DNA of 30,183 nucleotides from Vitrella brassicaformis (GCA_001179505.1 CDMY01000358.1:1-30183), one strand, 5' to 3'. Positions 20,901 through 30,183 are shown, counted from the stretch's first letter. Translations and numbers: made by a program. Notes: generated by a model from the sequence alone, not told the origin.

Positions 20901-23900
20901 TGCCGATGAGAGGTGTGTATGTGTCTGTCTGCAGCGACGTGCAGCGATCCGTTTGAGCATCGGCAGCCGCCCCACGGTGTGGTGCTGGTCAATGTTCGCG
21001 AGACCAAGGAGACCTACAGCAATGGAGACACCATCAAAGTCACTTGCCAAGGTGACCCAGCCAGGGAGGGACGGAGGGAGGGAGGGACACGCACCTCAAA
21101 CATACACACACACACCCATAGCTCTCTACCTGTACGTTTGTGTGTGGCATTGGCCTGCCTGCCTGCCACTTGGGGGTATGGTGTGCAGTGGCTGACAATC
21201 CCTTCGAGAGCTTCACGGCCATATCCCCGGACCCGCCAGGCAAAGTCCAGACACTCACCTGCACCGACGGCGCATTCCCACACGTCTCCATCCAGTGCAG
21301 AAGTATGTATGTCACCGCACAGACACACACAGAGACTCACTCATACACGCACTCGTGTACATCTATCTGGTTGTTCATTCAGAGCGCTGTTTGCCTTACC
21401 ATTCGCCCTACGGGCAGGAGGGCCATGTGATCAGCCACACCAAGGCGCACGTCCCCCCGACGGTTAATGTGGACCAGATCGGCCTCGAGTACATCGACAA
21501 CCCCCGCAAGATGCAGTCGGCCCTCGACGGCGTCATCGAGCACTTCAGCCACGGCAGCAGGAGGTACATCACCTGTGCAGCCGAATGGAGCGACCCCGAC
21601 TGGCACGCCAGCACTGGCGACGTGGTGGCCTGCCAAGACGGAAAGTGGACCAGACAAGAAATCAAATGCAGAAGTCAGTAAGCCGACCGACCGAACCGAC
21701 ACAGAAGAAAACATTACCCAAATCCCTCTTTCTGTTGGCTGGCATTCCGTTCATTCATTCAGGGCAGTGCAAGTCGACGGCATTCTACCCCCTGGACTCC
21801 ACATATTACAGGGTGACCTACCTCGGCCACGAGCACGTTGACGAGTCATATCACCGGACCATCCCCTCGACGAGCGAGGCCGAGGCGCCCCTCTACCCCC
21901 CCACCCCCCGGGCAGCCCTTTCGTACGCAAGTCGGGCGACAATTATGACGACGGCGATATGATCAAAGTCGAGTGCATCAACAGCGACTACCCCACGGAG
22001 CGTCCGCAGATGCAGGCCGATGGACAGCTTGATTTGCCCTTCTGCGACAAGGACAACAAGTACTGTGTCGTTCGCTGCAACGACGGCGTCTGGACGCAAC
22101 TGCGCGTGTCGTGCCATGGTCAGTCTGACCACAGACAGACAGAGAAAGATAGATACAGACAGCACATATTGATGACCCCGCTGCGGTGCGGTGTGTATGT
22201 CAGCTCGTTGCCCTGCATTTGTGCCCCCCCAACGCGAGAGGATGGTGTGCGAGCCGGCCATGTTCTGCAAAAAGGAACAAAACCTCACCGACGTCAGTCA
22301 GCATACAGGCCAGGCCGAAGCCGCAAGCCTATCCCATTTGGTTGCTGTGCGTTTCTCTCACTCACCGACAGGACGAGAAGGTGAACCGCTACTACGCGAT
22401 GTCGACCAGGGAGACGGGCGATCGGATCTACCGGCATGGTTCGGCGCTGCGTCTGCGGTGCAAGGAGGAGTACGAGCCGCACCCCTTCCCTCAGGAGGAA
22501 GAAATCAAGTGCAGGGACGGCAGGTGGTCCATACCCACCCTTCAATGCTTCAGTCAGCCAGCAACCTTCACACCCCCTCACACCCCCAGATACAGACAGA
22601 TCTCGGTCTGTCTCTTTCACACCCTTTTGTGTGTCATCCAGCGCCCTGCCGTGAAGAGTTCAATCTGCAGAAGGCGCGCATCAATGAGGACACGCGGCGG
22701 TACGAGGCACAGGAGGCCTCAGACAACCCCATCACCGAGACACAGGAGCTGGCCGAGCTGCGGGCCATCGACAAAGGGCCGCCGAGGGAGCTCAAGGACG
22801 TCAAGTCGTCTCTCTTTGCGGACGAGTACGAGCCGCCCAAGGGCAGCAAGGCGGTGCCTCTGTACCTGCACGGGTTCCGCTATGTGATCCGGTGCAACAC
22901 TGACATGGACGTGACGTCAATCGTCAAACAGCCCTTCGACTTCGCCACCTGCTGGGACGGACAGTGGACGGATACCTCAATCTACTGCAAAAATACACAC
23001 ACATACACACGCCCACCAACGTGTGTGTCCACACAGGCCATCTCCCGATCTTTGTATGCGCCTCTCTCTCATCTCAGAGAGCTGCGGTGATCCGGTCAAG
23101 ATGCTGATCCCGACTCTTGAGAAGCCCCATGCGTATGTGATAGAGGCGAGCGGCACCACACACGGCAGCGTCGCCCACGTCACTTGTGCTGAGGGCTTCT
23201 CGCCCGGCGCGGGATATGAGCCGGAGAGGATCGAATGCAACGACGGCCCATGGTGGCCGCCCGCCCTCAGATGCGACCGTCGGCAAACATGCTACACATA
23301 GATAGAGAAGGAAACACATATACAGAGAGAGAGGCGATCGATGCACATCGATGTCGTCCGTCGTGTGCGCATGTATGTGTGTCGTGTCAGCGCACTGCCC
23401 GCCGTATTACGAGTTTCTGAAGGAGAACGATCCCTTGGCGCTTGACGACTCGCGCTACGTGGTGGAGGGATACCATGGGGTGGACATCGTCGGCTCAGCA
23501 TTCAACATCACCTGCCACATATTCACCTCACCCGTACTCAACCAAGCGACCAGTGAATGCACTGGTCCTGAGTGAATGCATGTTGGATGTTGTGTGGTTC
23601 AGGGTCAGCTGGACCCCCTCCCCTCTGGTGTGCCAGGCCCCAAGGCCCGTCAGGAGATCCGCTGTGCGGGCGGCAGGTGGACCGCCAGGGAGCTCAACTG
23701 CTACCGTACGTCACGATCAACCAGCCATGCACACACACAGAGACAGAGAGAGACACACGCCGACAACGCGCCCGCCGGCTCCACAGACAGTGCTGTCTGT
23801 CAATGGCTGGATATTTGTATGTCCGTCAGGCAGCTGCCCCGAGTATGCGCCCGAGAATGAGGTCGAGACGGACGTCATGTTCGGCCCCGCCCACATTGTG

Positions 23901-26450
23901 CTCGACGCGGGGGTCGGCCGCGTGCACATTCCCAGCATGGCCGACAGCCTCTTCGCCTCGGTCCAGCACGGAGCCAAAAGGACCCTCAAGTGCTGTGTGG
24001 CGGGCGAGAAGGTGCTGCAGGGGGACGACCCCAATAGGCCAACCACCGAATGCACGTGAGTAAACAATGTTGGGGGGAAAGGAGGGCTGTGTGGGTGAGT
24101 GTTCTGTGGACATGTGCATATGATTCGTGGTCTTCAGGTGGAACTGGGCGACGATCGACAATGAGGGCCCGAAGGAGGCCGTGTCTCAGTGCTCTGACGG
24201 CACATGGACCAAGCCTGACATCGAATGCAGACGTATACACACACAGACTCCATATGTATATATCTCTCTACCTGTCTGTCTGTCTGTCTGTCTGTGTATG
24301 CAATTGAATTATGCATGCTGCATGCATAGCCATGTGCACCCCTCTGGGCGACGAGTACCAGTTTTTCGAGGGGTCTGAGGCCTACAACACGAGCAAGGGC
24401 GCTACGGCAGGCAAGGTCGAGAGCGGGCTCATCTACCCGGGATACTCGGCTCATGTTCGGTGCAAGGAGGGGTACCTGCCTGAGCCACAGCAGGGCAAGT
24501 GGAACAGCAGGCCGGCCGCAAAGGTCACCTGCTCGGGGGGCTTCTTCACCAACATGCCGTTCGTCTGCTACAGTAAGTGAGCATGGCACCGTGACCACAG
24601 ACAACGAGACAGACACAGGTATGTATCAACATCCCCCCGGGGGCCTCCCCTCCTGTGTGCTTTTATCTATCTATCTACACAACAACAGAGGAGTGTCCCT
24701 TCCCGACGTCCATCGAGGGCGACTCCCACACCCGCTTCAACCTCGACGCAGTGGCCCGCCAGAACGAGGACGCCACGAGTGCGGCTGACCTCAGATCTCT
24801 GTGGCACAAGAACCCGTGGCTGAGACGGCACGGCAGCGTGTTTTATGCCTTCTGCTGGTCGGGCAGCCGCGCAGAGCCCCTGAAGGCCCAGCTCACGGGC
24901 AAGCAGGACATGGGCAACCGATACGTGAGGGACAAGTACAAGTGGTTCTGGAGTAGGGGACACCACACCGACCCTGTGGCAGAGAGGACCTATGCTGGGG
25001 ACACGGCCTTCGACCACAAGCGGTTCCAGTGCCTGTACGGCAAATGGGTGCCGCGAACACCGCCCTACATGAAGTGTGTCGAGTCCTACTACCAGTGGCG
25101 CAGGCCCGAGCCGCGGAAGCCGCCCCCTCCTCCCCCCCCACCGCCCAAGAAGCCGCCCTCCAGGCCACCCCCACCAAAGGCATGTGTGGCGTCCTTTATG
25201 CCGGTGGTGCGGCTGAGTGAGGACGGAGGCCGGGCGGAGACGGTGCCCGTGTCGATGTTGCAAGTGGGGGATCGCGTCATGACTGCAGGGGGGACTGGAA
25301 GACGGCGGCCGGCCTTCACTGAGGTGTATTATCGGCGTAGCTATGCCGAGGAGCTGACCAGGGCCACTGCACTCATGTTTGAACCAGGCCACCGGCGGCT
25401 GGTGCTATCACCATCCCACAGGCTGCCTGTGTGTCGGCCGCCGCCAAACAGAGGTGTCTGTCCTTCACAGCGGCATCATCAGATTATCGGGGATACAGCG
25501 AACGGGTCTCATGTTGCTATGCCATCGGCTGATAATGATGATGACTATGACGGTGGCTGTGGGGACGAGACGCGGTGGCGCTCTATTGCGGCACGTGAGG
25601 TCCGAGCGGGTGACTATGTTCTCTTGGTGGGGGGAGGGGGGGGATATCAAAGTGGGGACGATGGCCTGCTGATAAGGGCGCAAGTGGCCGAGGCACACAC
25701 TGAATGGCAGGTGAACGAGCAAGAGGGATGGATGGATGGATGGACGGATCGGCCATGTGCTCAGGATGTGGGATATGAGCTGGTCTACACGTTGAGTGGT
25801 CTGTTTGTGGCGGGTGGGGCGGTCATCACCGACAGTGACGACCCGTTCGACGAGTACATGCCCTGGACACTCATCACCAACATAGATGCAAGGTCTGACA
25901 AAAGGCCAGGCACGGCCACTGTGGAAGGATGGGATGGGCGTCTTAGCTATGGCCATACCGTATGTGTGCTTCTGGGTGTGTGTGTGTACAGGGTTATTTA
26001 TTTGCTGTGGGGCAGGCAGGGGGTGGAATCTCCACTATTCCGCAGTTTCTATGAGTAAGCGCGTATCCAAACACGCTAAGACACACACACACACACACAC
26101 ACGTACACACGTAGAGCAGCGGCGTGAATGTGTCTCCGTCTGTCTGTCTGTCCGTCTGCCCGTGAATGTGATGTGACAGAGCGTCGAGCGCCTTGGAAGA
26201 CAATATGCAGGCGACCGTTCAGTCGCTGCTGGCCTCCCTCTCCCCCTTCCTCCCCGTGTGTGTGGTCCGGTGGCTGCTCGTTTTGTGTCTTGCCGCATAT
26301 GTGTTTGCTTTACTGGCCCTGGTTGCTGTGCCGTGTGTCGTTGTGGCTAGATATAGGACGCTGAGGTGGTCACTAGCCATGTGCATTGGTGCAAGGGGGG
26401 AAGAAGGCGGGAGAAGATCACCATGCCTCTCCGGCGTTGATGCACACTGA
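14929..26450 (+). CDS. Giant LamG-sushi(CCP)-Hint membrane protein, more than 30 exons, with lesions
   Basis: The ATG at 14929 opens a clear signal peptide (MEHVGISFPALCLVIAQLLC, predicted cut after VHA). Order of modules: LamG/concanavalin-like jellyroll (about 15276-16267), CGNG-type cysteine motif (16376-16471), about 22 sushi modules (16555 to about 25090), proline linker, Hint module (25183-25833), hydrophobic segment near 25950-26010, and a last exon (26180-26450) with a strong membrane helix. Sushi modules bind protein or glycan in secreted proteins; Hint modules of Hedgehog cleave the chain at their first Cys. The predicted topology is a large extracellular or lumenal region anchored at the C terminus, possibly released by Hint cleavage. 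Lesions: a frame change near 15030, TAG at 15161, one base missing near 17444, an extra GCAG unit near 18030, TGA at 18935 in place of a conserved Trp, one base missing in a C run near 21900, and AT instead of GT at 22993. A 300-bp gap lies inside. It may be a working gene with sequencing errors or a decaying one. Confidence 0.8.
15276..16267 (+). other. LamG/concanavalin A-like jellyroll domain
   Basis: Encoded by 15276-16061 plus 16178-16267 (phase 1 join). The pattern is FSLSFHIAIDKPP, then MYTLFQHESGVRFGF, then IPICWRQAEGNIYTLAVSGG, then ITLGCDMHGRNCFKG and SMRMFHYSNIGNT. This matches the strand order of LamG-3/pentraxin-type jellyrolls, where the LG...F.G motif precedes the last strands. 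An acidic low-complexity insert (EALEEEDKKRAAKE through NNNNKTDAEKAAEEE) interrupts the middle of the fold. Such domains usually bind glycans. Confidence 0.6.
16376..16471 (+). other. CGNG cysteine-rich motif (DUF4215/Myxo disulfide-repeat-like)
   Basis: A single 96-nt phase 1-1 exon encodes CGNGQVDNGVEECDV followed by DGCSCSC. This fits the CGNG...EECDDGN...DGCS..C pattern of the disulfide repeat common in secreted proteins of myxobacteria and protists. Only one copy is present. Confidence 0.65.
16555..25090 (+). other. Array of about 22 sushi (CCP) modules on phase-1 exons
   Basis: Exons: 16555-16848, 16943-17164, 17259-17476, 17529-17750, 17850-18096, 18181-18387, [gap], 18774-18962, 19027-19266, 19398-19724, 19807-20037, 20135-20335, 20409-20601 with 20677-20849, 20935-21051 with 21189-21302, 21383-21673, 21763-22118, 22204-22292 with 22372-22552, 22642-22992, 23078-23278, 23391-23564 with 23637-23705, 23830-24055 with 24138-24232, 24330-24572, and the start of 24689. 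Each module begins with a Cys-Pro or similar, has a central aromatic/basic strand with Cys (for example HGSERILTCTQGYS), and ends C-x-DG-x-W ... C (for example CQDGKWTRQEIKC). Module lengths exceed the usual 60 residues because of loop insertions. Each join between modules is phase 1; a few modules are split internally by phase 0 or 2 introns. Confidence 0.8.
18414..18713. other. Assembly gap of 300 N
   Basis: The gap begins after a run of G at 18398-18413 and ends before gggatgc. It lies in the intron between two sushi exons. The round length indicates a placeholder, so the real distance is unknown and one or more sushi exons could be hidden there. Confidence 0.95.
25183..25833 (+). other. 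Hedgehog-type Hint (intein-like) module
   Basis: The module starts at Cys (codon 25183-25185) directly after a proline/lysine linker: ACVASFMPVVRL. It is followed by VSMLQVGDRVMTAG (the V..L..GD.V block), then LVLSPSHRLPVC with the His codon at 25417-25419 (block B, usually T-x-x-H, here S-P-S-H), then AAREVRAGDYVLLV (second GD.V block), then YTLSGLFVAGGAVITD (the S/TG...V strand). In Hedgehog the first Cys performs an N-S acyl shift and the block B His assists. Here the chain before it would be the sushi ectodomain. A 54-nt in-frame stretch at 25711-25764 (GT...AG, with GGAT repeats) is probably an intron; removing it gives a cleaner fold. Confidence 0.75.
26180..26450 (+). other. Last exon of the Hint gene with transmembrane helix
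   Basis: The acceptor at 26179 joins in phase 2 to the donor at 26054 (tatga/gtaagc). The exon encodes ASSALEDNMQATVQSLLASL, then a helix of about 30 hydrophobic residues (RWLLVLCLAAYVFALLALVA...), then a short basic tail ending at TGA 26448-26450. It anchors the Hint module in a membrane. If a candidate 32-nt intron at 25960-25991 is removed instead, the reading frame would end at TGA 26052-26054 and this exon would be untranslated. Confidence 0.6.
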
Positions 26451-26768
26451 TCTCTTTCTCTCTCCCTCTCTGCCTGTCTGTCTGTCTGTGTGCCTGCCTG
26501 CCGGATATGTTCCCGGCTGTGTGTGTGTGCTGTCGGTCCATCGCACGTGGATATCGATCGCAAGTGAACTCGTGTGTGTGTGTGTGTTTGTGTGTGTGGA
26601 GGCACAGCCTAGCTGCTTGACATTCCGGATCCACGGGATGATTCAGCCAACGGCCGTGTGCTGTGCTGTGCTGTGGGTGTGTTTCACCAGGTCAGTCATT
26701 GATAGACATTCAATCAATGCATCCATCCATCCATCACACACACACACACAAATGTGCATACCACACCC
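26451..26768. other. Convergent spacer between two gene ends
   Basis: It separates the stop of the sushi-Hint gene from the stop of the coiled-coil gene. It contains (CTGT)n and (GT)n runs and a short (CATC)n tract near 26717-26735. No gene or structured element was recognised. Confidence 0.5.
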
Positions 26769-28764
26769 TCACACACCAATGCCATTGTTCTGGGAGCTGG
26801 CAGGCGGCTCACTGTCGGCCACAATGGGCGGCAGGAACTCGCTGGGAGAGGTCCACGGGGGGTCTGACGAGCTCTTGGTTGTGTTATGCAGCCCTCCAGC
26901 CGCCTTGGGCGAGCCACTGTTGCTGCTGCGGACCTTGTAGACGCCGTCTCGCCCGCTGCGGTCCTTGGTGGCGCCCATGGGCACCCCTGACGCACGGTGG
27001 GGGAACATCTTCTCGTACAAGTGCACCTGCATACACGCATCGATGGTATGACACAGAGGGGTGCGTGGGTGTCTGTCTGTCTGTGTCTCGGCCACCCATC
27101 ATATTCACCAGGACTGTTTCCGATGAGAGGAGGAGTTCGATTGCCTTACGGCGGTCAGCCGTGGTGAAGCTGTCCAAAGGGATGGACCCCGCCTCTGCTC
27201 TCATCGCATCCATGAATCAATCACCCAACACATGCCAACACGAGACAGACACATTGTGCGTGTGGTGTGCATTGTGACGTTGTCTATGACGTGACTGACA
27301 CCTCCGCACCTTCAGGTCTGGGCGACTTGTCCGTGTCTGCGGCAGCCCCCTCTTTGCTGGTGGAGCTGTCGATGGACTTCTGCAGCAGCTGCGTGTGGTA
27401 CTGACGGGCCCTGTGTCTGCGGCGGGATATCTCGCGACGCACCTCATCGATGCACTTGAGGAAAAATTCCTCCAACTCTGAACGTTCTCCGTACGCGTGA
27501 GACGCAGATGTACGCAGAGTCCTGCAGTGCAGCCCAGCCACACACATGTTACGTTCGTACATATCCCAATCACGAATCGAATCGCATGCCGCGCCGCGCC
27601 GCGAGACGACCCCCCCCCCTGAGCTGACCTGATGGTTTTCTTTTGTTTCTCCACTTGTGCCTTGAGTTTGTTGATCTGCTCCACGTACCGCCCCTCCAGC
27701 TCCTCACCCGCCGCACCCATGCCCATGCCCATGCCCATGCCGATCCCGTCCTCGCCAACATAGGTCGCCCCGCGCCCCTCATCGATCGTCTCGTGCACTA
27801 CCGGGCCCACCAGTTTGGTGGACATCGAAGGGGCGGAAGCTCCGCGGTCTTGAGTGTCTTCTCGTGGGCGTGTGGACACAGCAGGGAGAGACGCTGGCGG
27901 CTGGTGAGTGTCCGCACCGCCCGTCAATGCCGGTGCAGGTGGGCTGGTCTGGCTCAGGACAAGTGCGTGGTATGCGTTGTTCTGGGCCCTCTCGACGGCG
28001 GCCTTGAGGACTTTGTTTTGCCTCTTGGATCCCTTGATTTGGTCCTCCAGGAAGCGTCGGTCCTCCTCGAGTGCCTCAGCCTTGGCCTTCCACTTGTCGA
28101 CGTCACGCTTGTAGCTCTTGCACAGCTCATCCAGACGCAACGCCTCAGTCATGAACCACCTGCAATGCAACCGACAGACAAGGAGGACTCGTGGGATCCA
28201 TCCATCCATCCATCCATCTGTGCTGTCTTGTCGGCCGGTGTGACTCACTCACTCTAGTTCTTTTTCGAGTGACTTGATGCGCGTGTCTCGTCTGGTCTTG
28301 GCCTCCTCGATGTCGGCCTTCTGCTTGAGCGCCTTGAACTCCTTCTGAACCGAATACATGTGGGTCTTGTACGCCAGGAAAAAGTCATTCTCGTGGTCCT
28401 CCAGCAACTTCTCCACCCTGCAATGCATCCAGCCAAACAACCAGACACAAGCAACCAACCAATCAACTCATACAAACACAAGCAAGGCATGCGCATGCAT
28501 GAATGGATGGCCTCGGTGCCAACGGTGGTACATATTGCTCTCCCTGCCTGACCTGTCATCGAGTGTCCTGACGAGTTCGTTCAGGTCGCCATAGAGGTCA
28601 AGAATCTTGGTGCCGCCCTTGACGCTGTCGAGGATGGAACGGCGCCTCGTGGCGGGGTCATCCTCGGGCCGCAGGTTGACGGCCGTGAGGAACTTGAACC
28701 CGCCCTCCTGACTTGCACCCGGCTGGACGCCAGATGGGTCCTCTACTCCAACATCACTCGACAT
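26769..28764 (-). CDS. Coiled-coil protein, six exons, 487 aa
   Basis: Exons: 28764-28553, 28417-28253, 28159-27629, 27521-27310, 27194-27109, 27026-26769. All are GT-AG, all phases agree, and the total is exactly 488 codons. The N terminus is [17 protein letters not shown] charged coiled coil spans about residues 70-185 ([17 protein letters not shown] through KSLEKELE and [18 protein letters not shown]). A variable Pro/Ser linker and a (GM)4 repeat follow, then a short coil ([18 protein letters not shown]). Conserved-looking segments close the protein: [18 protein letters not shown] near 315-333, then [20 protein letters not shown] and LYEKMFP. The tail is low complexity. The texture resembles ciliary or basal-body coiled-coil proteins, but no family is assigned. 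No signal peptide or membrane segment is seen. Confidence 0.85.
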
Positions 28765-29047
28765 GGCTGACGAGTTCCCAAATGACGTGGGGCGGTACAA
28801 GGGCCGCCTGTTCGCTTGGTGTAGAATGAAATTTGATGCCGGGTTCGGAGGAAGAAGGGGGGAAAGGACTGTCACTAAGACGGCAAGCTCGCGCCCCCTC
28901 TCCCCCCCGAGCTCGCGCATGCAGACAAAGCCGGCAATGGATAGAGAAGGGCAAAAAGGGCGGCAGCGGAAGACACTTGTCATCCAAAGGAGAAAAGGAC
29001 GTTCTTCCGTCTGCCGCTGCTGATCTATCAAGGTCCGGTCCTCTTCA
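28765..29047. promoter_or_regulatory. Probable bidirectional promoter region
   Basis: Only 283 bases separate the start codons of the divergent coiled-coil and GNAT genes, so both promoters must lie here or overlap the leaders. No TATA box or other known element was recognised. The plus strand is purine-rich near 28845-28870 and 28940-29000. Confidence 0.5.
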
Positions 29048-30165
29048 ATGAAGGGGAAGCAGCAGCGGAGCTCTCATCATGACCAATGTCGTCCTCCAAT
29101 GCTTCTTGCCGCCGTGTTGGTGATCCTGCTGCTTGCTGTCGCCTTGCCGTTGACGTGTGTGGCAGCCCTTCAGGCAGTGAAGGTCCCGCAGCAAACAAGG
29201 CATCAACGCCAAGGCCGGCAACCATCACACGGAGCTTTTCAACCTGCCCCTCTTGCTCTCCCCCGTCGTCGGTCTCTCGCCCAGCGAGGCCGACTGACGA
29301 AGTCCTCCGCTACGGTCGGCAGCAAGGCGCTCTCATCCAAGGCCTTCGAGCAGCCAACCAGGAGCTCGCCCCCCGGCCGCGTCCGTGTCGAAGAGGTGCC
29401 CTTCCAGTAAGCTAGTGGCTCATTTGCACGGTAAATCTCGCTCGATTCATTCATTCCCGGTGCTTGTGTGTTCGCAGGGATTTGAAGGCGCTGAGCCTCT
29501 TCTACGTGATGTCCAACTGGGGTGCTCAGGGCCGGCTGCGTGAGCTGCAGGTGGCCGAGCTGGACAAGTACGTCTACAACGGTCTCATCGAGCTGATCGG
29601 ACCCAACAGGATCGTTCAGGACGGTGTGGTCCTCGCCGCCAAAGATCCCCGCACTAACGCTCTCCTTGGGTGCGTCAACATGGAGCTCATGAAAGCGAAG
29701 AAGGGCACCAGGCTGCGCAGCGAAATCGACAGTGGGAAACTATCAGCAGCCGCTGCCACTGCCACTGCTGCCAAGGATGGGTCCTCCTCTGGAGCTAGTC
29801 AAGCGCCAAACGTGGCAGTGATAAGTGGTCTTGTGGTTGCCCCGCAGGCGAGGCGGCAGGGCATAGGGCAGAAGCTCTGCCGCGAGTGTGAGAAGGTTGC
29901 GGCCAGATGGGGCTTGACGTCGGTGTATTTGTTCGTCGACCAAGTGAACACGCCGGCCATTCAGCTGTACGAGCGGCTGGGGTACCGGTCTCTGTTTGTC
30001 GAGAAGCAGCCCAGGAAGGAGCCGTCGCGTTTCGGCGGCACGCAGCAGGTGGAGAGGGCGGCCGTGTGCATGACGAGAGATCTGGACGACAAGACCTTGT
30101 TGATGGCCAAGCTGCCTGGCGTGATAGCTGAGCCAATGGAGTGGCTCACTAGCGCCCTCAGCTAG
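29048..30165 (+). CDS. GNAT-family N-acetyltransferase with signal-plus-transit leader, two exons, 348 aa
   Basis: Exons 29048-29406 and 29478-30165 join in phase (CA/G) and give 349 codons. The enzyme would transfer acetyl from acetyl-CoA to an amine; the substrate is unknown. The GNAT core is in exon 2: VISGLVVAPQARRQGIGQKL holds motif A with the pyrophosphate loop R-R-Q-G-I-G at about residues 245-250, and NTPAIQLYERLGY (about 277-289) is motif B. An Ala/Ser-rich insert (SAAAATATAAKDGSSSG) precedes motif A. The leader has a hydrophobic helix at residues 18-40 (MLLAAVLVILLLAVALPLTC) followed by a basic, Ser/Gln-rich, acid-poor stretch, the layout of bipartite presequences for secondary plastids. 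The ATG at 29099 would shorten the leader to a standard signal peptide. Stop is TAG. Plastid location is inferred. Confidence 0.88.
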
Positions 30166-30183
30166 CGATCGATGGGAGAGGGG

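Noticed and set aside
23565-23602. A 38-nt intron in a sushi module
   Set aside because: Its acceptor gives the wrong phase; the acceptor at 23636 keeps frame and restores the sushi pattern, making the intron 72 nt.

Overview
The window is nuclear DNA of an intron-rich protist. Small GT-AG introns interrupt almost every gene. Their sense strand is rich in (TG)n just before the acceptor, and (GGAT)n, (CAGA)n and (CA)n microsatellites are scattered throughout. The protein repertoire (PAN/apple, LNR plus TLDc, a LamG-sushi-Hint giant protein, a GNAT enzyme with a bipartite plastid-type leader) fits a photosynthetic alveolate, most likely a chromerid such as Vitrella brassicaformis. That identification is inference from gene style and protein families, not from a marker gene. 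TGA is an ordinary stop here: several gene models end on it.

Layout. The left edge (1-306) carries a degraded tandem copy of its own sequence and is probably a poor scaffold end. A minus-strand PAN/apple gene (158-1445) is divergent, across only 130 bp, from a ten-exon plus-strand gene (1576-5913) for a 1161-residue multi-pass membrane protein with a long low-complexity tail and a histidine cluster. A 1.6 kb gene-poor stretch follows, containing a perfect 16-bp hairpin with a T6 run. Next is a plus-strand gene for an alpha-helical protein (7533-9528), then two minus-strand genes: an unrecognised five-exon gene (9801-11559) and a cysteine-rich LNR/TLDc protein (11982-14318, 5' end not placed).

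The centre is one very large plus-strand gene (14929-26450). It encodes a signal peptide, a LamG/concanavalin-like jellyroll, a short CGNG-type cysteine motif, about 22 sushi (CCP) modules, a proline linker, a Hedgehog-type Hint (autoprocessing) module and a C-terminal membrane segment. Sushi exons nearly all begin and end in phase 1, as in metazoan exon-shuffled genes. This gene also carries several reading-frame lesions and a 300-bp assembly gap, so it is either decaying or badly sequenced.

The right end holds a convergent minus-strand coiled-coil gene (26769-28764, six exons, 487 aa) and, divergent from it, a two-exon GNAT acetyltransferase gene (29048-30165, 348 aa).

Three of the eight genes encode cysteine-rich modules of kinds normally seen in extracellular adhesion or recognition proteins (PAN, LNR, sushi/LamG). 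The most notable object is the sushi-Hint fusion: a long secreted ectodomain joined to a module that in Hedgehog cleaves its own chain. Exon boundaries below were placed by eye from GT-AG sites and phase agreement; no transcript data were available.
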